Source: Levilactobacillus angrenensis
GTDB lineage: Bacteria > Bacillota > Bacilli > Lactobacillales > Lactobacillaceae
Direction of reading: 5' to 3'
DNA: 64,000 nucleotides
NCBI RefSeq assembly: GCF_003946085.1
Contig: NZ_RHOB01000004.1
Span: 108,096 to 172,095, forward strand
Of this stretch, positions 42,971 to 52,480 are shown in pieces; within the stretch, counting starts at the first letter, position 1, and every line of letters begins with the position of its first letter. The notes beneath the pieces were generated by a model, which ran no database searches, was not told the origin of the DNA, and was given only the letters and a program-made list of their open reading frames with translations. A program made the translations under genes and the position numbers.

Positions 42971-43804
42971 ATGGAAACCTTAACGGATAAAATTCTCACG
43001 AGCACGATTCGGCAGCGACCGGCTGATAGTTATAAGGGCACCTATGGGCGGGTCACACTGATTGGTGGCAACCGCAACTTTGGCGGTGCCATTTTGATGG
43101 CCAGTGCCGCCGCCGTGTATGCGGGCGCGGGGTTGGTCACCACCATCACCGACGCCAGCAACCAAGGCAGCCTGCACGCGCGGCTACCCGAAGCCATGTT
43201 TGCCGATATCGCCGACGTGCCCCAAACTCACGCGTTGGTACAAGGCACCGATGTCGTGGTCATTGGCCCCGGATTGGGGACGGATGAGGCCGCCTTACAG
43301 GTCCTGACCGACGTCTTACGGACGGTAACGCCCCAGCAAACGTTGGTGATTGACGGCTCCGCTATCACGCTGGTCGCCCAACATCAACTGGCTTTGCCCC
43401 AAGCCCACCTGATTTTTACACCACATCAGATGGAATGGCAGCGACTCAGCGGCATTGCCATCGCACAACAAACGCCAGCGGCCAATCGTCAAGCCGTTGA
43501 CCGGCTACACGCCACAGTCGTGGTCAAGTCCCACCGCACCGAGATCTACACGGCTACGCAGACCTACGTCAATCCGTTAGGCACGCCCGCGCAAGCTACC
43601 GGCGGCATGGGGGACACGTTAGCCGGGATGATTGGCGGGTTCACCGCGCAATTCACCCCCTTGGATCAAGCCGTATGTGCCGCCGTTTACACCCACAGCG
43701 CCATTGCTGAGGAACTCGCCAAGACCCAATACGTGGTCTTACCCAGTCAAATCGCCGCTGACCTGCCACGGTTCATGAAGGCCCACGAAGGCGCGCAATC
43801 TTAA
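42971..43804 (+). CDS. nnrD: ADP-dependent NAD(P)H-hydrate dehydratase
   Basis: A 277-residue ribokinase-fold repair enzyme that converts NAD(P)H hydrates back to NAD(P)H. It contains KGTYGRVTLIGGNRNFGGA (about 22-40), VVIGPGLGTDEAALQ (about 95), FTPHQMEWQRLSG and the catalytic GGMGDTLAGMIGGF (about 214). No NnrE epimerase domain is fused. GAGGAGG precedes the ATG, and a promoter-like TATACT lies upstream (42940-42945). Confidence 0.95.
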   Translation: METLTDKILTSTIRQRPADSYKGTYGRVTLIGGNRNFGGAILMASAAAVYAGAGLVTTITDASNQGSLHARLPEAMFADIADVPQTHALVQGTDVVVIGPGLGTDEAALQVLTDVLRTVTPQQTLVIDGSAITLVAQHQLALPQAHLIFTPHQMEWQRLSGIAIAQQTPAANRQAVDRLHATVVVKSHRTEIYTATQTYVNPLGTPAQATGGMGDTLAGMIGGFTAQFTPLDQAVCAAVYTHSAIAEELAKTQYVVLPSQIAADLPRFMKAHEGAQS

Positions 43805-43820
43805 ATACTGACCAATTAAA

Positions 43821-43867
43821 AATCCCCTGATGGTGACCACAACTTTCTGGTCATCAGCAAGGGATTT
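43821..43867. terminator. Bidirectional terminator between nnrD and the RsuA-like gene
   Basis: AATCCCCTGATG ... CATCAGCAAGGGATT stem with loop pairing GGTGACC-like and TGGTCATC; T-rich on both sides. It serves both convergent genes. Confidence 0.75.
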
Positions 43868-43870
43868 GTC

Positions 43871-44554
43871 TTATTCAGTTTTCGGGTCCAACGGCCCATT
43901 TAAAGCGTCAATTTCACTAGCGAACAATCCGCGGTAAGTCCCCACAGCCAAATCGACTGGTAAGACGAACGGTCCCAACTGCGTGCGCACCACCGGCTCA
44001 TTGGCGTTGGCTAAGTCGTTTAGCGTCCTGACGCCGGCCAACACATCAGTGGTCGTTATGGACACCGTTGTGGTTTGGCGGACTTTATCCGTTTGGCTAG
44101 TCACGGCTTGAAACGCGCTATTCGTGGGTAACTTGGGCGCCGTCAGTCCGGCCAACACGATTTGAAGCGTGCTGCGCCAATTCTGTTGGGCAACGTCCGT
44201 CAAGAAATGTTCATCATCACTGGCCAAGACTAGTCCGACTGCCGCTTGGGGCAAATCAGCCAAGGCCTTTAGCGACCGTGGCTGGTCCAGCGGATTCAAC
44301 AGGCTTCCCAGGCTGCGCTGACCCGTTGGCTCCAAATTCAAGGCAAAGCCAACTGGTTTATTGAAGACTAAGTACTGGGGTTGGCGCCCCGTTACGGCGA
44401 CCCCGTCCACTCGGACTTGTTGGTCACCGGTGACGTCGGTCCGCGGCGAATCAACGACCAGGTCGTCAACCGTGACTCGGCCTTGGCGCAGTAACCGAAA
44501 GATTTGGCCGGGCGTCCCCTGGCGATGGGCGATTAAATAGCGTTCAATGTTCAT
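43871..44554 (-). CDS. RsuA-type pseudouridine synthase, degenerate active site
   Basis: A protein of about 227 residues with an N-terminal S4 RNA-binding domain (RYLIAHRQGTPGQIFRLL) and an RsuA/RluB fold (QYLVFNKPVGFALNLEPTG). Where active enzymes have GRLDxxTxGLL, this has ALADLPQAAVGLVLASDDE, so the catalytic Asp is absent at its expected place. It may bind rRNA without isomerising uridine, or use another residue. ATG 44554 has GGGGG 8 nt upstream; TTG 44560 is also possible. It follows the flippase gene closely. Confidence 0.82.
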   Translation of the reverse strand: MNIERYLIAHRQGTPGQIFRLLRQGRVTVDDLVVDSPRTDVTGDQQVRVDGVAVTGRQPQYLVFNKPVGFALNLEPTGQRSLGSLLNPLDQPRSLKALADLPQAAVGLVLASDDEHFLTDVAQQNWRSTLQIVLAGLTAPKLPTNSAFQAVTSQTDKVRQTTTVSITTTDVLAGVRTLNDLANANEPVVRTQLGPFVLPVDLAVGTYRGLFASEIDALNGPLDPKTE

Positions 44555-44566
44555 TTCCAATGCCCC

Positions 44567-46207
44567 CTAACGAATGTGCAACCGGCGTCGAATGCCAGCG
44601 ACCCGTGGTCCTAAGATAGCATCGGCCAACCGCGTCCGTAACACGACATAGACGTAGAAGTACCCGGCCACGATGACCGACACCATCACGATTAAGAAAT
44701 TGATCGTCCGTCCCTGGCTGCCACTGAAGGCCCCCAACCACGCCACCAACCGCGCTAACGCGTAGGTCCCCAACGATACCAGCAAGATACCATTGGTCTT
44801 TTTCGCAATGTGCGCAAAGTTAATGCCAAATTGTTGGTCCAGTGAATGAATAATGAGATAACAGGTCACGGTAAAGCCGATACCCGTCGCAATCAGTGGG
44901 CCAAAGGCGCCCATAAAGTAGACCAGTGGCCATTGCACGACAAATTTCACGGCAGTCCCCACTAAGAAGTAGCGCACCGCCCGCTTATTTTGCGAGATAC
45001 CTTGCATTAGGGCCGACACGACCGTGTACAGGCCCAGCAGGATCGACAGATAAGACGAAAATGCCAGAATTGAGGCCGCCAAAGCCGCGTGTGATCGGCC
45101 GTAAAAGACCAGGTTCAGTGGACTGGCGATGGCTGCCATCCCCAACGCACTGGGAATCATGACGAACTCAAACATCAAAAAGGCGTTGGATAGCTGTGCA
45201 GAAATTTCTTTTTTATTGCCCCGCGTGTAAGATTCTGATAGCAACGGGACCACCGTGACTGCCAGTGCCGACGACAGGGAAATCGTAATCATAATTAATT
45301 TGTTGGCATTGACCCCAAATAACGCGAACAAGTCGTTCAAGTGCGCGTCGGTGTAGGTCCCAGCCAGGTGCATGATGGGTGCAAAGGTGTACTGGTCGAT
45401 CAGCTGGAAAATCGTGATGCCGGCCCCCAAGACGATGAATGGGACAGCCTGCGCAATGATTTCCTTATACAACTGATTGGCTGGCACGACCAGTTCGTTG
45501 TTACTATTGGCAACTAAGCCGCGGAAATACTGCCGCCGGCGCCAGTAGTAAACGCCTAAGATCAGCAATCCGGCCAAGGCCCCAATGGCTGCGGCAAACG
45601 TCGATTGTGACACTGCGGTGACCCAGTTGCCCTTTAAGACCCGCATGATCACGAAGGCTGTCAGCAGCATGTAGATGACCCGGACCAATTGTTCCACAAA
45701 CTGTGAAATCGCGGACGGTGCCATTTGCTGGAAGCCTTGGAAATACCCCCGCGTCAGACTCATCGTGGGAATGATCAGGATAGCCCACGCCAACGAGTGC
45801 AGCACCGGAATCAGGTGTTGGTCCCCGCCGGTAAAGAGCGGTGCACCAAAGAACATCAGTAGCGCAATCGAGACTCCCGTAACCAGGGCAATTTCCAAAC
45901 CCCGTTTGTACAGCCGCACACTAATGCCGTATTCATTTAAGGCATTGTAATGGGCCACTTGCTTGGCAATCGCGGAAGGCACTCCCGCAATCGCCGCAAT
46001 CAGGAAGAAACTGTAGATGTTATAGCCCTTACCATACAGCGCGTTACCTTGCAGATAGAAGGCCCCGAACCAAATATTCCAGGGGATAATATAAACCGCA
46101 CCGAGAATCCGGGAAAAAATACTTCCCGCTGTCATCCACGCTGATCCGGCAACCATTTGGTCTTGCGCGCTACCTTGATTACCCGTTTGATCTGACCTTG
46201 CCGCCAT
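44567..46207 (-). CDS. MOP-superfamily flippase (MurJ/SpoVB-type polysaccharide transporter)
   Basis: A protein of about 546 residues with 14 predicted membrane segments, of the polysaccharide biosynthesis/MATE-like class, probably lipid II or polysaccharide flipping. It starts with a polar tail then GSAWMTAGSIFSRILGAVYI, and has RGYFQGFQQMAPSAISQFVEQLVRVIY near 165 and LLSESYTRGNKKEISAQLSNAF near 330. I choose ATG 46207 with AGGGTG upstream. Which lipid-linked glycan it moves is unknown. Confidence 0.9.
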   Translation of the reverse strand: MAARSDQTGNQGSAQDQMVAGSAWMTAGSIFSRILGAVYIIPWNIWFGAFYLQGNALYGKGYNIYSFFLIAAIAGVPSAIAKQVAHYNALNEYGISVRLYKRGLEIALVTGVSIALLMFFGAPLFTGGDQHLIPVLHSLAWAILIIPTMSLTRGYFQGFQQMAPSAISQFVEQLVRVIYMLLTAFVIMRVLKGNWVTAVSQSTFAAAIGALAGLLILGVYYWRRRQYFRGLVANSNNELVVPANQLYKEIIAQAVPFIVLGAGITIFQLIDQYTFAPIMHLAGTYTDAHLNDLFALFGVNANKLIMITISLSSALAVTVVPLLSESYTRGNKKEISAQLSNAFLMFEFVMIPSALGMAAIASPLNLVFYGRSHAALAASILAFSSYLSILLGLYTVVSALMQGISQNKRAVRYFLVGTAVKFVVQWPLVYFMGAFGPLIATGIGFTVTCYLIIHSLDQQFGINFAHIAKKTNGILLVSLGTYALARLVAWLGAFSGSQGRTINFLIVMVSVIVAGYFYVYVVLRTRLADAILGPRVAGIRRRLHIR

Positions 46208-46426
46208 TTGACACCCTACTTTCACTTTCTAAATTCAGCCGTACATGTTCATTACAAGCTAATCAAACAAACATTATAACATAGGATTTCCGTTCTATTT
46301 CTCAGGTTTCGGTAAAGATTTGCCCTTTTCCCAAAAAATCTCAGCGTCCAGCTTAACGGAACTTGTGAAACAGTGGTATGCTGGAAGTAGTCGAGAAGCA
46401 ACAATTATTCAAGGAGGAATGCCAAT

Positions 46427-46747
46427 ATGACGCAAGCAACAGCTGGTTCCACCACAGCACCAAAGATGCAGATGTCACCAGAACGGGCAAAACAAGTCGT
46501 GACCATGACCAAGAGTATTCGAGCGCACTTTCCAGAGTTAGCCGAGATTCCTAACGCCCAACTCATCTACTCAACGTGGCGGAGTTTCAAGCGAATCGAT
46601 CAAACCAATGATAGTGATTATCAAACGATGGCTGGCGTCTTCTTCCACGAATTCGACCGTCATCTGTTGAACTACCAACTCTCGAAATCAGGGCAAGAAG
46701 ACACTTTCCGTCAGCGCTTCTTTGCCATTTTAACCGAAATTCTGTAA
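46427..46747 (+). CDS. Hypothetical protein
   Basis: A 106-residue cytoplasmic-looking protein: a polar Thr/Ala/Met-rich start and a helical body (RAKQVVTMTKSIRAHFPEL, then SDYQTMAGVFFHEFDRHLLN and DTFRQRFFAILTEIL). I do not recognise the family. AAGGAGG precedes the ATG with good spacing, and a terminator follows at once. It is divergent from the flippase gene. Confidence 0.8.
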   Translation: MTQATAGSTTAPKMQMSPERAKQVVTMTKSIRAHFPELAEIPNAQLIYSTWRSFKRIDQTNDSDYQTMAGVFFHEFDRHLLNYQLSKSGQEDTFRQRFFAILTEIL

Positions 46748-46769
46748 GATTTATTTGCTGATACTTGAG

Positions 46770-46806
46770 AAGTCAGTGGCCGTGTTCAGCGGTTGCTGGC
46801 TTTTTT
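46770..46806 (+). terminator. Rho-independent terminator
   Basis: AGTCAG.GCCG / CGG.CTGGCT stem with a short loop and six T. Confidence 0.85.
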
Positions 46807-47038
46807 GCTCTCACTCGGCTCTAAGTGTGGCGTTACTGGTCGACCTGCTAGCTTCAAGGTCACCCCAGTTGCTACCGGACATTTGGGTTATCACCCGCTA
46901 AGTTCACGGTTGAGCCGTTTTTCGGGAAATGAATGCGTTATACTTGAGGTATCAACCAGTTTGGGTGATGGGCGGTTTACAGCTTGGGAGATTTTCCCGG
47001 TTGCCGTCCAAAAATCTTAAATAAGTGAGGCGATTCGT

Positions 47039-47806
47039 TTGCGTTATTTGGCATTGTTAGGCAGCCACGAGCGGCATGGTATCACGGCCGGCTACCTGCA
47101 GGCGGTGATCGCGGCTCTTCCAGATTCTGCCGAGGTCGAGACTGTTTTTCTGCGCGACTATGACATTTACCCGGACACCAAAGAACAGCCCTGCCCGGCG
47201 CTAGATGAGATTGAAGCCAAAATGGCCGCCAGTGATTTTTGGATTATCTGTGTGCCCACCTATTGGGGTGGCATGGCCGGCGTCATGAAGCAATTCTTCG
47301 ACTGCATGCGTTTCCGACTAGTTCGAATGAATTCGGTGGCGGATACGTTGCCCGGTAAATACAAGGATAAGCACTATCTGAGCATGACGACTTGTTTTAT
47401 TAGTTCGACCGAGAACTTCTTCACCGGCATCACCGACCAGACCTTCGTCACAATCGACCGCATCTTGACGGGCGCCGGTCTAATCAAAGTCGGCGAATTT
47501 GTCGGGACCGGCACCTGGGGCGGCGACCACGCTCCGCGGCCAGAAAAGCTCGCCGAATGTCAGCGTTGGGGACACAAGATTGCTGACCGGCCACGAAAGG
47601 ATGATAACACCTTGAAACGTTACATATTGCTCTTCTTCATGATTGCGGTCATGGCCCTAATTACCATGGGCTTGCAGGCCTGGTGGTTCGGCGTCTTTGC
47701 GGCCGGTAAGTTCTGGCTGACCTACGCCACGTTTGTCGTGATTTTCTACGTCTTGCTGGCCAGCATCCTGCACTTCTTCACGTTTGTCCGGCACCGGCGC
47801 CGGTAA
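47039..47806 (+). CDS. Flavodoxin-fold NAD(P)H:FMN reductase-like protein with C-terminal TM pair
   Basis: A 255-residue protein. Residues 1-185 form a flavodoxin-like FMN reductase fold: LALLGSHERHGITAGYLQAV binds the FMN phosphate, and CVPTYWGGMAGVMKQFFD is the flavin loop. Two TM helices follow (about 192-215 and 220-245), then a basic tail RHRRR. Such a fusion would fix the flavin domain at the inner membrane face. It starts at TTG 47039 with GTGAGG 8 nt upstream. A terminator lies at 47858. Confidence 0.82.
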   Translation: MRYLALLGSHERHGITAGYLQAVIAALPDSAEVETVFLRDYDIYPDTKEQPCPALDEIEAKMAASDFWIICVPTYWGGMAGVMKQFFDCMRFRLVRMNSVADTLPGKYKDKHYLSMTTCFISSTENFFTGITDQTFVTIDRILTGAGLIKVGEFVGTGTWGGDHAPRPEKLAECQRWGHKIADRPRKDDNTLKRYILLFFMIAVMALITMGLQAWWFGVFAAGKFWLTYATFVVIFYVLLASILHFFTFVRHRRR

Positions 47807-47808
47807 TC

Positions 47809-47834
47809 ACCGCGTCAATGCTACTTTCAACCGA
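47809..47834. repeat. End fragment of the structured repeat family (copy H)
   Basis: ACCGCGTCAATGCTACTTTC and the following AACC repeat the terminal region of copy E (52487-52512, reversed). Only the end remains, right after the 47039 gene. Confidence 0.7.
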
Positions 47835-47857
47835 TTTAATCAACTCATCACAAAATA

Positions 47858-47896
47858 AGTCGTGCCGACTACCCTTGCGTAGCCAGCACGATTTTT
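47858..47896 (+). terminator. Rho-independent terminator
   Basis: GTCGTGC / GCACGAT stem with a 20-nt loop and five T, for the gene at 47039. Confidence 0.8.
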
Positions 47897-47965
47897 CTAA
47901 ATTGAAAGCCGACATCCCCGCCCAAGTATCCCCATTATGCCGCACCCCATCCGCATGCCCAATCA

Positions 47966-48010
47966 AAAAGTGCCAGCCACCATCCGTTCGGAAAGTGACT
48001 GACACTTTTA
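47966..48010 (-). terminator. Rho-independent terminator after leuS
   Basis: Minus-strand AAAAGTGTCAG / CTGGCACTTTTT stem with a 22-nt loop, 12 bp after the stop. Confidence 0.85.
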
Positions 48011-48022
48011 AATTACTGTGAT

Positions 48023-50452
48023 TTAGTTCGCAACAATGTTGACCAGCTTGCCGGGAACCACGATCACCTTACGAATCGTCTTGCCATCCGTATGGGTCTT
48101 GACCGTGTCGTCCGCCAATGCTTGTGCCTCAATGTCATCCTTGGCAGCGTCCTTGGCGACCTTTAAGTGCGCCCGAACCTTACCGTTGACCTGAACGACC
48201 ATTTCGACCACGTCTTCGACCAATTGCTTGGCGTCGTAGGTTGGCCACTTGGCGTAGGCAATCGTGTCATCGTGACCCATCAAGGACCAGAGTTCTTCGG
48301 CGATGTGCGGCACGATTGGTGAAATCAGCTTAACGAAGCCTTCCATGTAAATCAATGGGAGACTGTCGACCTTGTAAGCCTCGTTGACGAAGACCATCAG
48401 TTGTGAAATGGCCACATTGAACCGCATGGCTTCTAAGTCCTCACTGACCGTCTTGACCGTTTGGTTGTAGATCTTATCCAACTGACCATCGTTGATCATC
48501 GTGACCCGGTCACGCAGGTGGTTATTGTCATCGATCATCAAGCGCCAAACGCGGTCGAGCCAACGTTTGGACCCATTGATACCTTCCGTGCTCCACGGCT
48601 TGGAAGCTTCCAGTGGCCCCATGAACATTTCGTACAGGCGCAGGGTATCGGCCCCGAACTTCTCGACGATTTCATCAGGATTGATGACGTTGCCCTTGGA
48701 CTTCGACATCTTTTCGTGGTTGGTCCCCAAGATCATGCCTTGGTTGACCAGCTTCTGGAATGGTTCCTTGGTTGGCACGACACCCAGGTCGTACAGGAAC
48801 TTGTGCCAGAACCGGGCGTACAGCAAATGCAAGACGGCGTGTTCCGCCCCACCGATGTACAAGTCGACTGGCATCCAGTATTTCAGCTTGTCAGGATCGG
48901 CAATAGCTTGGTCGTTGTGTGGATCAACGTAACGCAAGAAGTACCAAGAACTCCCAGCCCATTGCGGCATGGTGTTGGTTTCGCGCTTCCCTTTACGACC
49001 GTTTTCATCCACGACGTTGACCCAATCATCCAGGTTGGCCAGTGGACTTTCACCAGTCCCAGATGGTTCGAGTTGCTTAGCTGCTGGCAACTTCAACGGC
49101 AATTCGTCTTCAGGAACCAGTGTCGTTTCGCCATCTTCCCAGTGAATGACCGGAATTGGTTCACCCCAGTAACGTTGCCGAGAGAAGATCCAGTCCCGCA
49201 AGCGGAAGTTGACCTTCTTGTGGCCAGCGTTGTGGGCTTCCAGCCAGTCAATGGCTGCCGCAATCGCGTCTTTTTTGTTCATGCCATCCAGGAAGTCGGA
49301 ATTGATGTGCTTGCCGTCGCCGGTGTAAGCTGCCTTTTGCACATCCGTGTCGTCATCGCCCGCAATGACTTGGACGATTGGCAGGTTAAATTTCTGAGCA
49401 AATTCATTGTCCCGATCGTCGTGGGCAGGAACGGCCATGATGGCCCCCGTCCCGTAAGATGACAGTACGTAGTCACCAATCCAGATAGGCAGCTTCTTGC
49501 CACTCAATGGGTTGATGCCGTATGCCCCGGTGAAGACCCCGGTCTTGTCCTTGTTCAAATCGGTCCGTTCCAAATCAGACTTGCTGTCGATGGCCTTTTG
49601 GTAAGCCTTGACCTCGTCAGCGTGTTCTGGTGTGGTGATTTGATCGACCAATGCATGTTCTGGGGCTAAGACCATGTAGGTTGCCCCAAACAACGTGTCT
49701 GGCCGCGTCGTGTAGACTTCGACCTTAGTGTCTACTTGCCCGTCAACTGGGAAGAAAACACTGGCCCCTTCAGAACGGCCGATCCAGTTGCGTTGCATTT
49801 CCTTGATACTGTCTGGCCAGTCCAAATCATCCAGGTCATCCAACAAGCGGTCAGCGTACGCCGTGATCTTCAAGACCCATTGGCGCATTGGCACGCGGTA
49901 AACCGGGTAGCCGCCCCGTTCCGTCTTACCATCAACGACTTCTTCATTGGCCACAACGGTCCCGCCCATAAAGTCGGGTGCCCAGTTGACCATGATTTTG
50001 TCTTCGTAAGCGAGACCCTTCTTGTACATTTGTTCAAAGATCCATTGGGTCCACTTGTAGAAGGATTCGTCGGTCGTGTTGACCTCGCGACTCCAGTCAT
50101 ACGAAAAGCCCAGTGACCGGATCTGCCGCTTGAAGTTCTTGATGTTGTGTGCGGTGAAGTCCTTAGGGTTGTGCCCCGTCTTCAAGGCGTATTGTTCAGC
50201 GGGCAGACCAAAGGCATCCCAGCCCATTGGGTGTAAGACGTTAAAGCCTTGCATCCGCTTCAAGCGGGCCATGATATCCGTCGCGGTGTAACCTTCTGGA
50301 TGTCCCACGTGCAGTCCTTGACCGGATGGGTATGGGAACATATCCATCACGTAATACTTCGGTTTTGTCTGGTTGTCAGCGGTCTTAAACGTTTCGTTGA
50401 CCCGCCAGTAGTGTTGCCACTTGCGTTCAATAATTTGGTGTTCGTATGCCAA
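48023..50452 (-). CDS. leuS: Leucyl-tRNA synthetase
   Basis: An 809-residue class I synthetase. HIGH region [18 protein letters not shown] (about 40-57), CP1 editing domain with [19 protein letters not shown] and [15 protein letters not shown], and KMSKS in [10 protein letters not shown] (about 585), then the anticodon and C-terminal domains. I choose TTG 50452: it is preceded by AAAGGGAG at 8 nt and starts the typical (M)[17 protein letters not shown]-box leader controls it. Confidence 0.97.
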   Translation of the reverse strand: MAYEHQIIERKWQHYWRVNETFKTADNQTKPKYYVMDMFPYPSGQGLHVGHPEGYTATDIMARLKRMQGFNVLHPMGWDAFGLPAEQYALKTGHNPKDFTAHNIKNFKRQIRSLGFSYDWSREVNTTDESFYKWTQWIFEQMYKKGLAYEDKIMVNWAPDFMGGTVVANEEVVDGKTERGGYPVYRVPMRQWVLKITAYADRLLDDLDDLDWPDSIKEMQRNWIGRSEGASVFFPVDGQVDTKVEVYTTRPDTLFGATYMVLAPEHALVDQITTPEHADEVKAYQKAIDSKSDLERTDLNKDKTGVFTGAYGINPLSGKKLPIWIGDYVLSSYGTGAIMAVPAHDDRDNEFAQKFNLPIVQVIAGDDDTDVQKAAYTGDGKHINSDFLDGMNKKDAIAAAIDWLEAHNAGHKKVNFRLRDWIFSRQRYWGEPIPVIHWEDGETTLVPEDELPLKLPAAKQLEPSGTGESPLANLDDWVNVVDENGRKGKRETNTMPQWAGSSWYFLRYVDPHNDQAIADPDKLKYWMPVDLYIGGAEHAVLHLLYARFWHKFLYDLGVVPTKEPFQKLVNQGMILGTNHEKMSKSKGNVINPDEIVEKFGADTLRLYEMFMGPLEASKPWSTEGINGSKRWLDRVWRLMIDDNNHLRDRVTMINDGQLDKIYNQTVKTVSEDLEAMRFNVAISQLMVFVNEAYKVDSLPLIYMEGFVKLISPIVPHIAEELWSLMGHDDTIAYAKWPTYDAKQLVEDVVEMVVQVNGKVRAHLKVAKDAAKDDIEAQALADDTVKTHTDGKTIRKVIVVPGKLVNIVAN

Positions 50453-50481
50453 ATTCTTCGCTCCCTTTCTCATTGTGTCCA

Positions 50482-50725
50482 CAAAAAAAGCCCCCAGAAG
50501 CCCAAAAACAGCTTCTGTAGGGCGTGTTAGCGCGGTACCACCTACATTTCCCCGGTCTTGTACCGAGGCTCATTCCGGCTGATAACGTCGCCAAACGCCC
50601 ACTTTGCAGCGGAGAAGACTCAGAGACAAGTTCGTTTCACTGGGCAACGGATTCACAGCGACCATCCGCTTGCTGAATACCCCGTCAAACTACTACTTCT
50701 CGTCAACGTCTTAGTTTAATCAGAT
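50482..50725 (-). promoter_or_regulatory. T-box leader of leuS
   Basis: The T-box sequence AGGTGGTACCGCG (minus, 50530-50542) is followed by a terminator GCCCTACAGAAGC / GCTTCTGGGGGC plus seven U (50482-50524). CTC at 50623-50625 (in TCTCTGA) is a leucine specifier candidate. The 5' end is approximate. Confidence 0.92.
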
Positions 50726-50732
50726 TGTTTTC

Positions 50733-50761
50733 ATCTTAGCAAACCCCCTAGGGAAAAGCAA
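50733..50761 (-). promoter_or_regulatory. Promoter of the leuS leader
   Basis: TTGCTT (50756-50761) and TAAGAT (50733-50738) with a 17-bp spacer on the minus strand. Confidence 0.75.
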
Positions 50762-50809
50762 GGGGCCGGCCCCGGTTTTTGGGAAAAACCAAGGGTTTAG
50801 TTTAGCGGC

Positions 50810-50993
50810 CTGAAGGTTGAAAGACAACTATCAGCTAGAAAGATTGTCACCACGCGACTCATAACGTAAAAATTTGTCGTTTACAGCTTCGTGGTTCGGA
50901 CTGGCTGCCTACCGTCCGCCAACTATAGGTTGGAACGCGGTGAGCGACTTTGAAGACTGGTGGTTTTGCCAGACTTCAAAGTAAACCGGCCGC
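50810..50993 (+). repeat. Structured repeat family, copy D (truncated)
   Basis: It begins with CTGAAGGTTGAAAG (50810-50823), follows copy A through GTCCGCCAACTATAGGTTGG, then jumps to the hairpin GAAGACTGGTGG...GCCAGACTTC (50952-50976). The intervening modules and right end are missing. Confidence 0.8.
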
Positions 50994-51100
50994 CGCCCAT
51001 TTCCTAAGTAAGCCTAACATTCGCGCCCATTCACGATTACTGTCTGAACCCTGTGCTATACTGAAATTATTAAAATCATGATATAGGAGGTCACCATTTG

Positions 51101-51736
51101 ATGACCATTTCACAGACCCGTTGGCGCTTCACCTGGGCGGCGGGGATTTTCTTTTTGATCGACTTATTCGGCGTTGCCACGCAGCAAGCTTGGATTCACG
51201 CCTTAGACCAGCTCATCATTGGTTGGGTCCGACATCCCCTGCCAAACGGCTTGACCCAGATCATCATTGGCGTCACGCATTCGGGCGACCCTAAGCCCGT
51301 GACCTGGATAACGCTACTCTTAGTGGCGGCGCTGGTCATTGCGCGGCGTTACCGAGGCGGCTTATTCTTAGCCTTCAACGTACTGGTCTGGGCCGGTATC
51401 GGCAATAGCTTGATCAAACACCTAGTTCAACGGCCGCGCCCCACGGTTGACCGGTTAGTCGCAGCCAGCTCTTACAGTTTTCCCAGTGGCCATTCCATCA
51501 CGGCCATGTTATTGTGGGGATCGCTCATCATTTTGCTGGGCTGGTCCTTGCGACAACGACCGTGGCGTCGGCGACTCGTCGTCCTCGTCTTAAGCTTATG
51601 GATCGTTTGCATCGGCCTATCGCGCATTTACGTCGGCGTGCACTACCCCACCGACGTGTTGGGTGGCTGGTCATTAGGTTTTTGTTTGTTAACCTTGAGT
51701 CAATGGTTTTTAACTCGTTATGGAGATGTTTTATAA
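51101..51736 (+). CDS. PAP2-family membrane phosphatase
   Basis: A protein of about 211 residues with six membrane segments and the three PAP2 motifs: KHLVQRPRP (about 107), SYSFPSGHSITA (about 125) and SRIYVGVHYPTDVLGG (about 168). It resembles undecaprenyl-diphosphate or phosphatidic acid phosphatases at the outer face of the membrane; which lipid is unknown. AGGAGG is 10 nt before ATG 51101 and 7 nt before an in-frame TTG at 51098. It is translationally close to mnmM, with no gap. Confidence 0.92.
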   Translation: MTISQTRWRFTWAAGIFFLIDLFGVATQQAWIHALDQLIIGWVRHPLPNGLTQIIIGVTHSGDPKPVTWITLLLVAALVIARRYRGGLFLAFNVLVWAGIGNSLIKHLVQRPRPTVDRLVAASSYSFPSGHSITAMLLWGSLIILLGWSLRQRPWRRRLVVLVLSLWIVCIGLSRIYVGVHYPTDVLGGWSLGFCLLTLSQWFLTRYGDVL

Positions 51737-52303
51737 ATGAATTTACCCAACGCCTTAACTTATAGCCATACGCTGCTGTCTGAAGTCGTCGGGCCTGGCG
51801 CCACCGTGGTCGACGCAACGGTCGGTCAGGGCCACGACACGATTTTTCTCGCTAACTTAGTCGGCAAGACCGGCCGGGTCATCGGCTTTGATATCCAGCA
51901 AGCCGCGCTAGACGAGACCCAACAGCAATTACAGTTGACGGGTCTCGGTCAGCCAGTCGAGCTACACGCCACCGGCCATGAACACGTGGCCGAGTACCTG
52001 ACGGCTGACGAACCGGTGACCGCGGCCATCTTTAACCTTGGTTACCTACCCGGTGGTGACAAATCCGTCATCACCCGTCCAGAAACGACCTTGGCCGCCG
52101 TAAAGGCCCTGTTGCCGCACTTACCCCGCGGCGGGCGCATCATCTTGGTCGTGTACGCCGGTCATCCCGGCGGCGCTACTGAACGCAATGCCGTGGTCGA
52201 CTTCTGCCAAGCATTACCGCAAAAGACCTACCAAGTCCTGCGTTACGGCTTTATCAACCAGGTTCACACGCCACCATTTCTGCTGGCAATTGAGCGGCGG
52301 TGA
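51737..52303 (+). CDS. mnmM: tRNA methyltransferase MnmM (YtqB family)
   Basis: A 188-residue class I SAM methyltransferase of the YtqB/rRNA-methylase family, now known in Gram-positives to make the final methyl of mnm5s2U at tRNA wobble U34. Motif I is VVDATVGQGHDTIFLANLVG (about 23), and VIGFDIQQAAL, AIFNLGYLPGGDKS (about 96) and LVVYAGHPGG follow. It begins at the base after the PAP2 stop and ends near a terminator. Confidence 0.93.
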   Translation: MNLPNALTYSHTLLSEVVGPGATVVDATVGQGHDTIFLANLVGKTGRVIGFDIQQAALDETQQQLQLTGLGQPVELHATGHEHVAEYLTADEPVTAAIFNLGYLPGGDKSVITRPETTLAAVKALLPHLPRGGRIILVVYAGHPGGATERNAVVDFCQALPQKTYQVLRYGFINQVHTPPFLLAIERR

Positions 52304-52358
52304 CAAGAGTGGCCTGTCTGGGCACGTTTCACCACCGTAACTGACCTAACCACCAAGA

Positions 52359-52416
52359 CAAATCGGCACCAAGCAAACCGGGACCATCCCCAGCAAGCTT
52401 GATGCCGATTTTTTAT
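52359..52416 (+). terminator. Rho-independent terminator after mnmM
   Basis: AATCGGCA.AAGC / GCTT.TGCCGATT stem with loop and six T. Confidence 0.88.
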
Positions 52417-52480
52417 TTTTAAAAAATTCTAAAGAACCGCTCCCACCCGGTTACAAATTCCCGCGTCAATTCGTTAGTAA

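Noticed and set aside
46793..47020. 75-codon plus-strand frame
   Set aside because: It starts inside a terminator T run, has no ribosome binding site and no recognisable protein features.
48461..49462. 333-codon plus-strand frame opposite leuS
   Set aside because: Antisense to the conserved leuS core; a codon-bias shadow.
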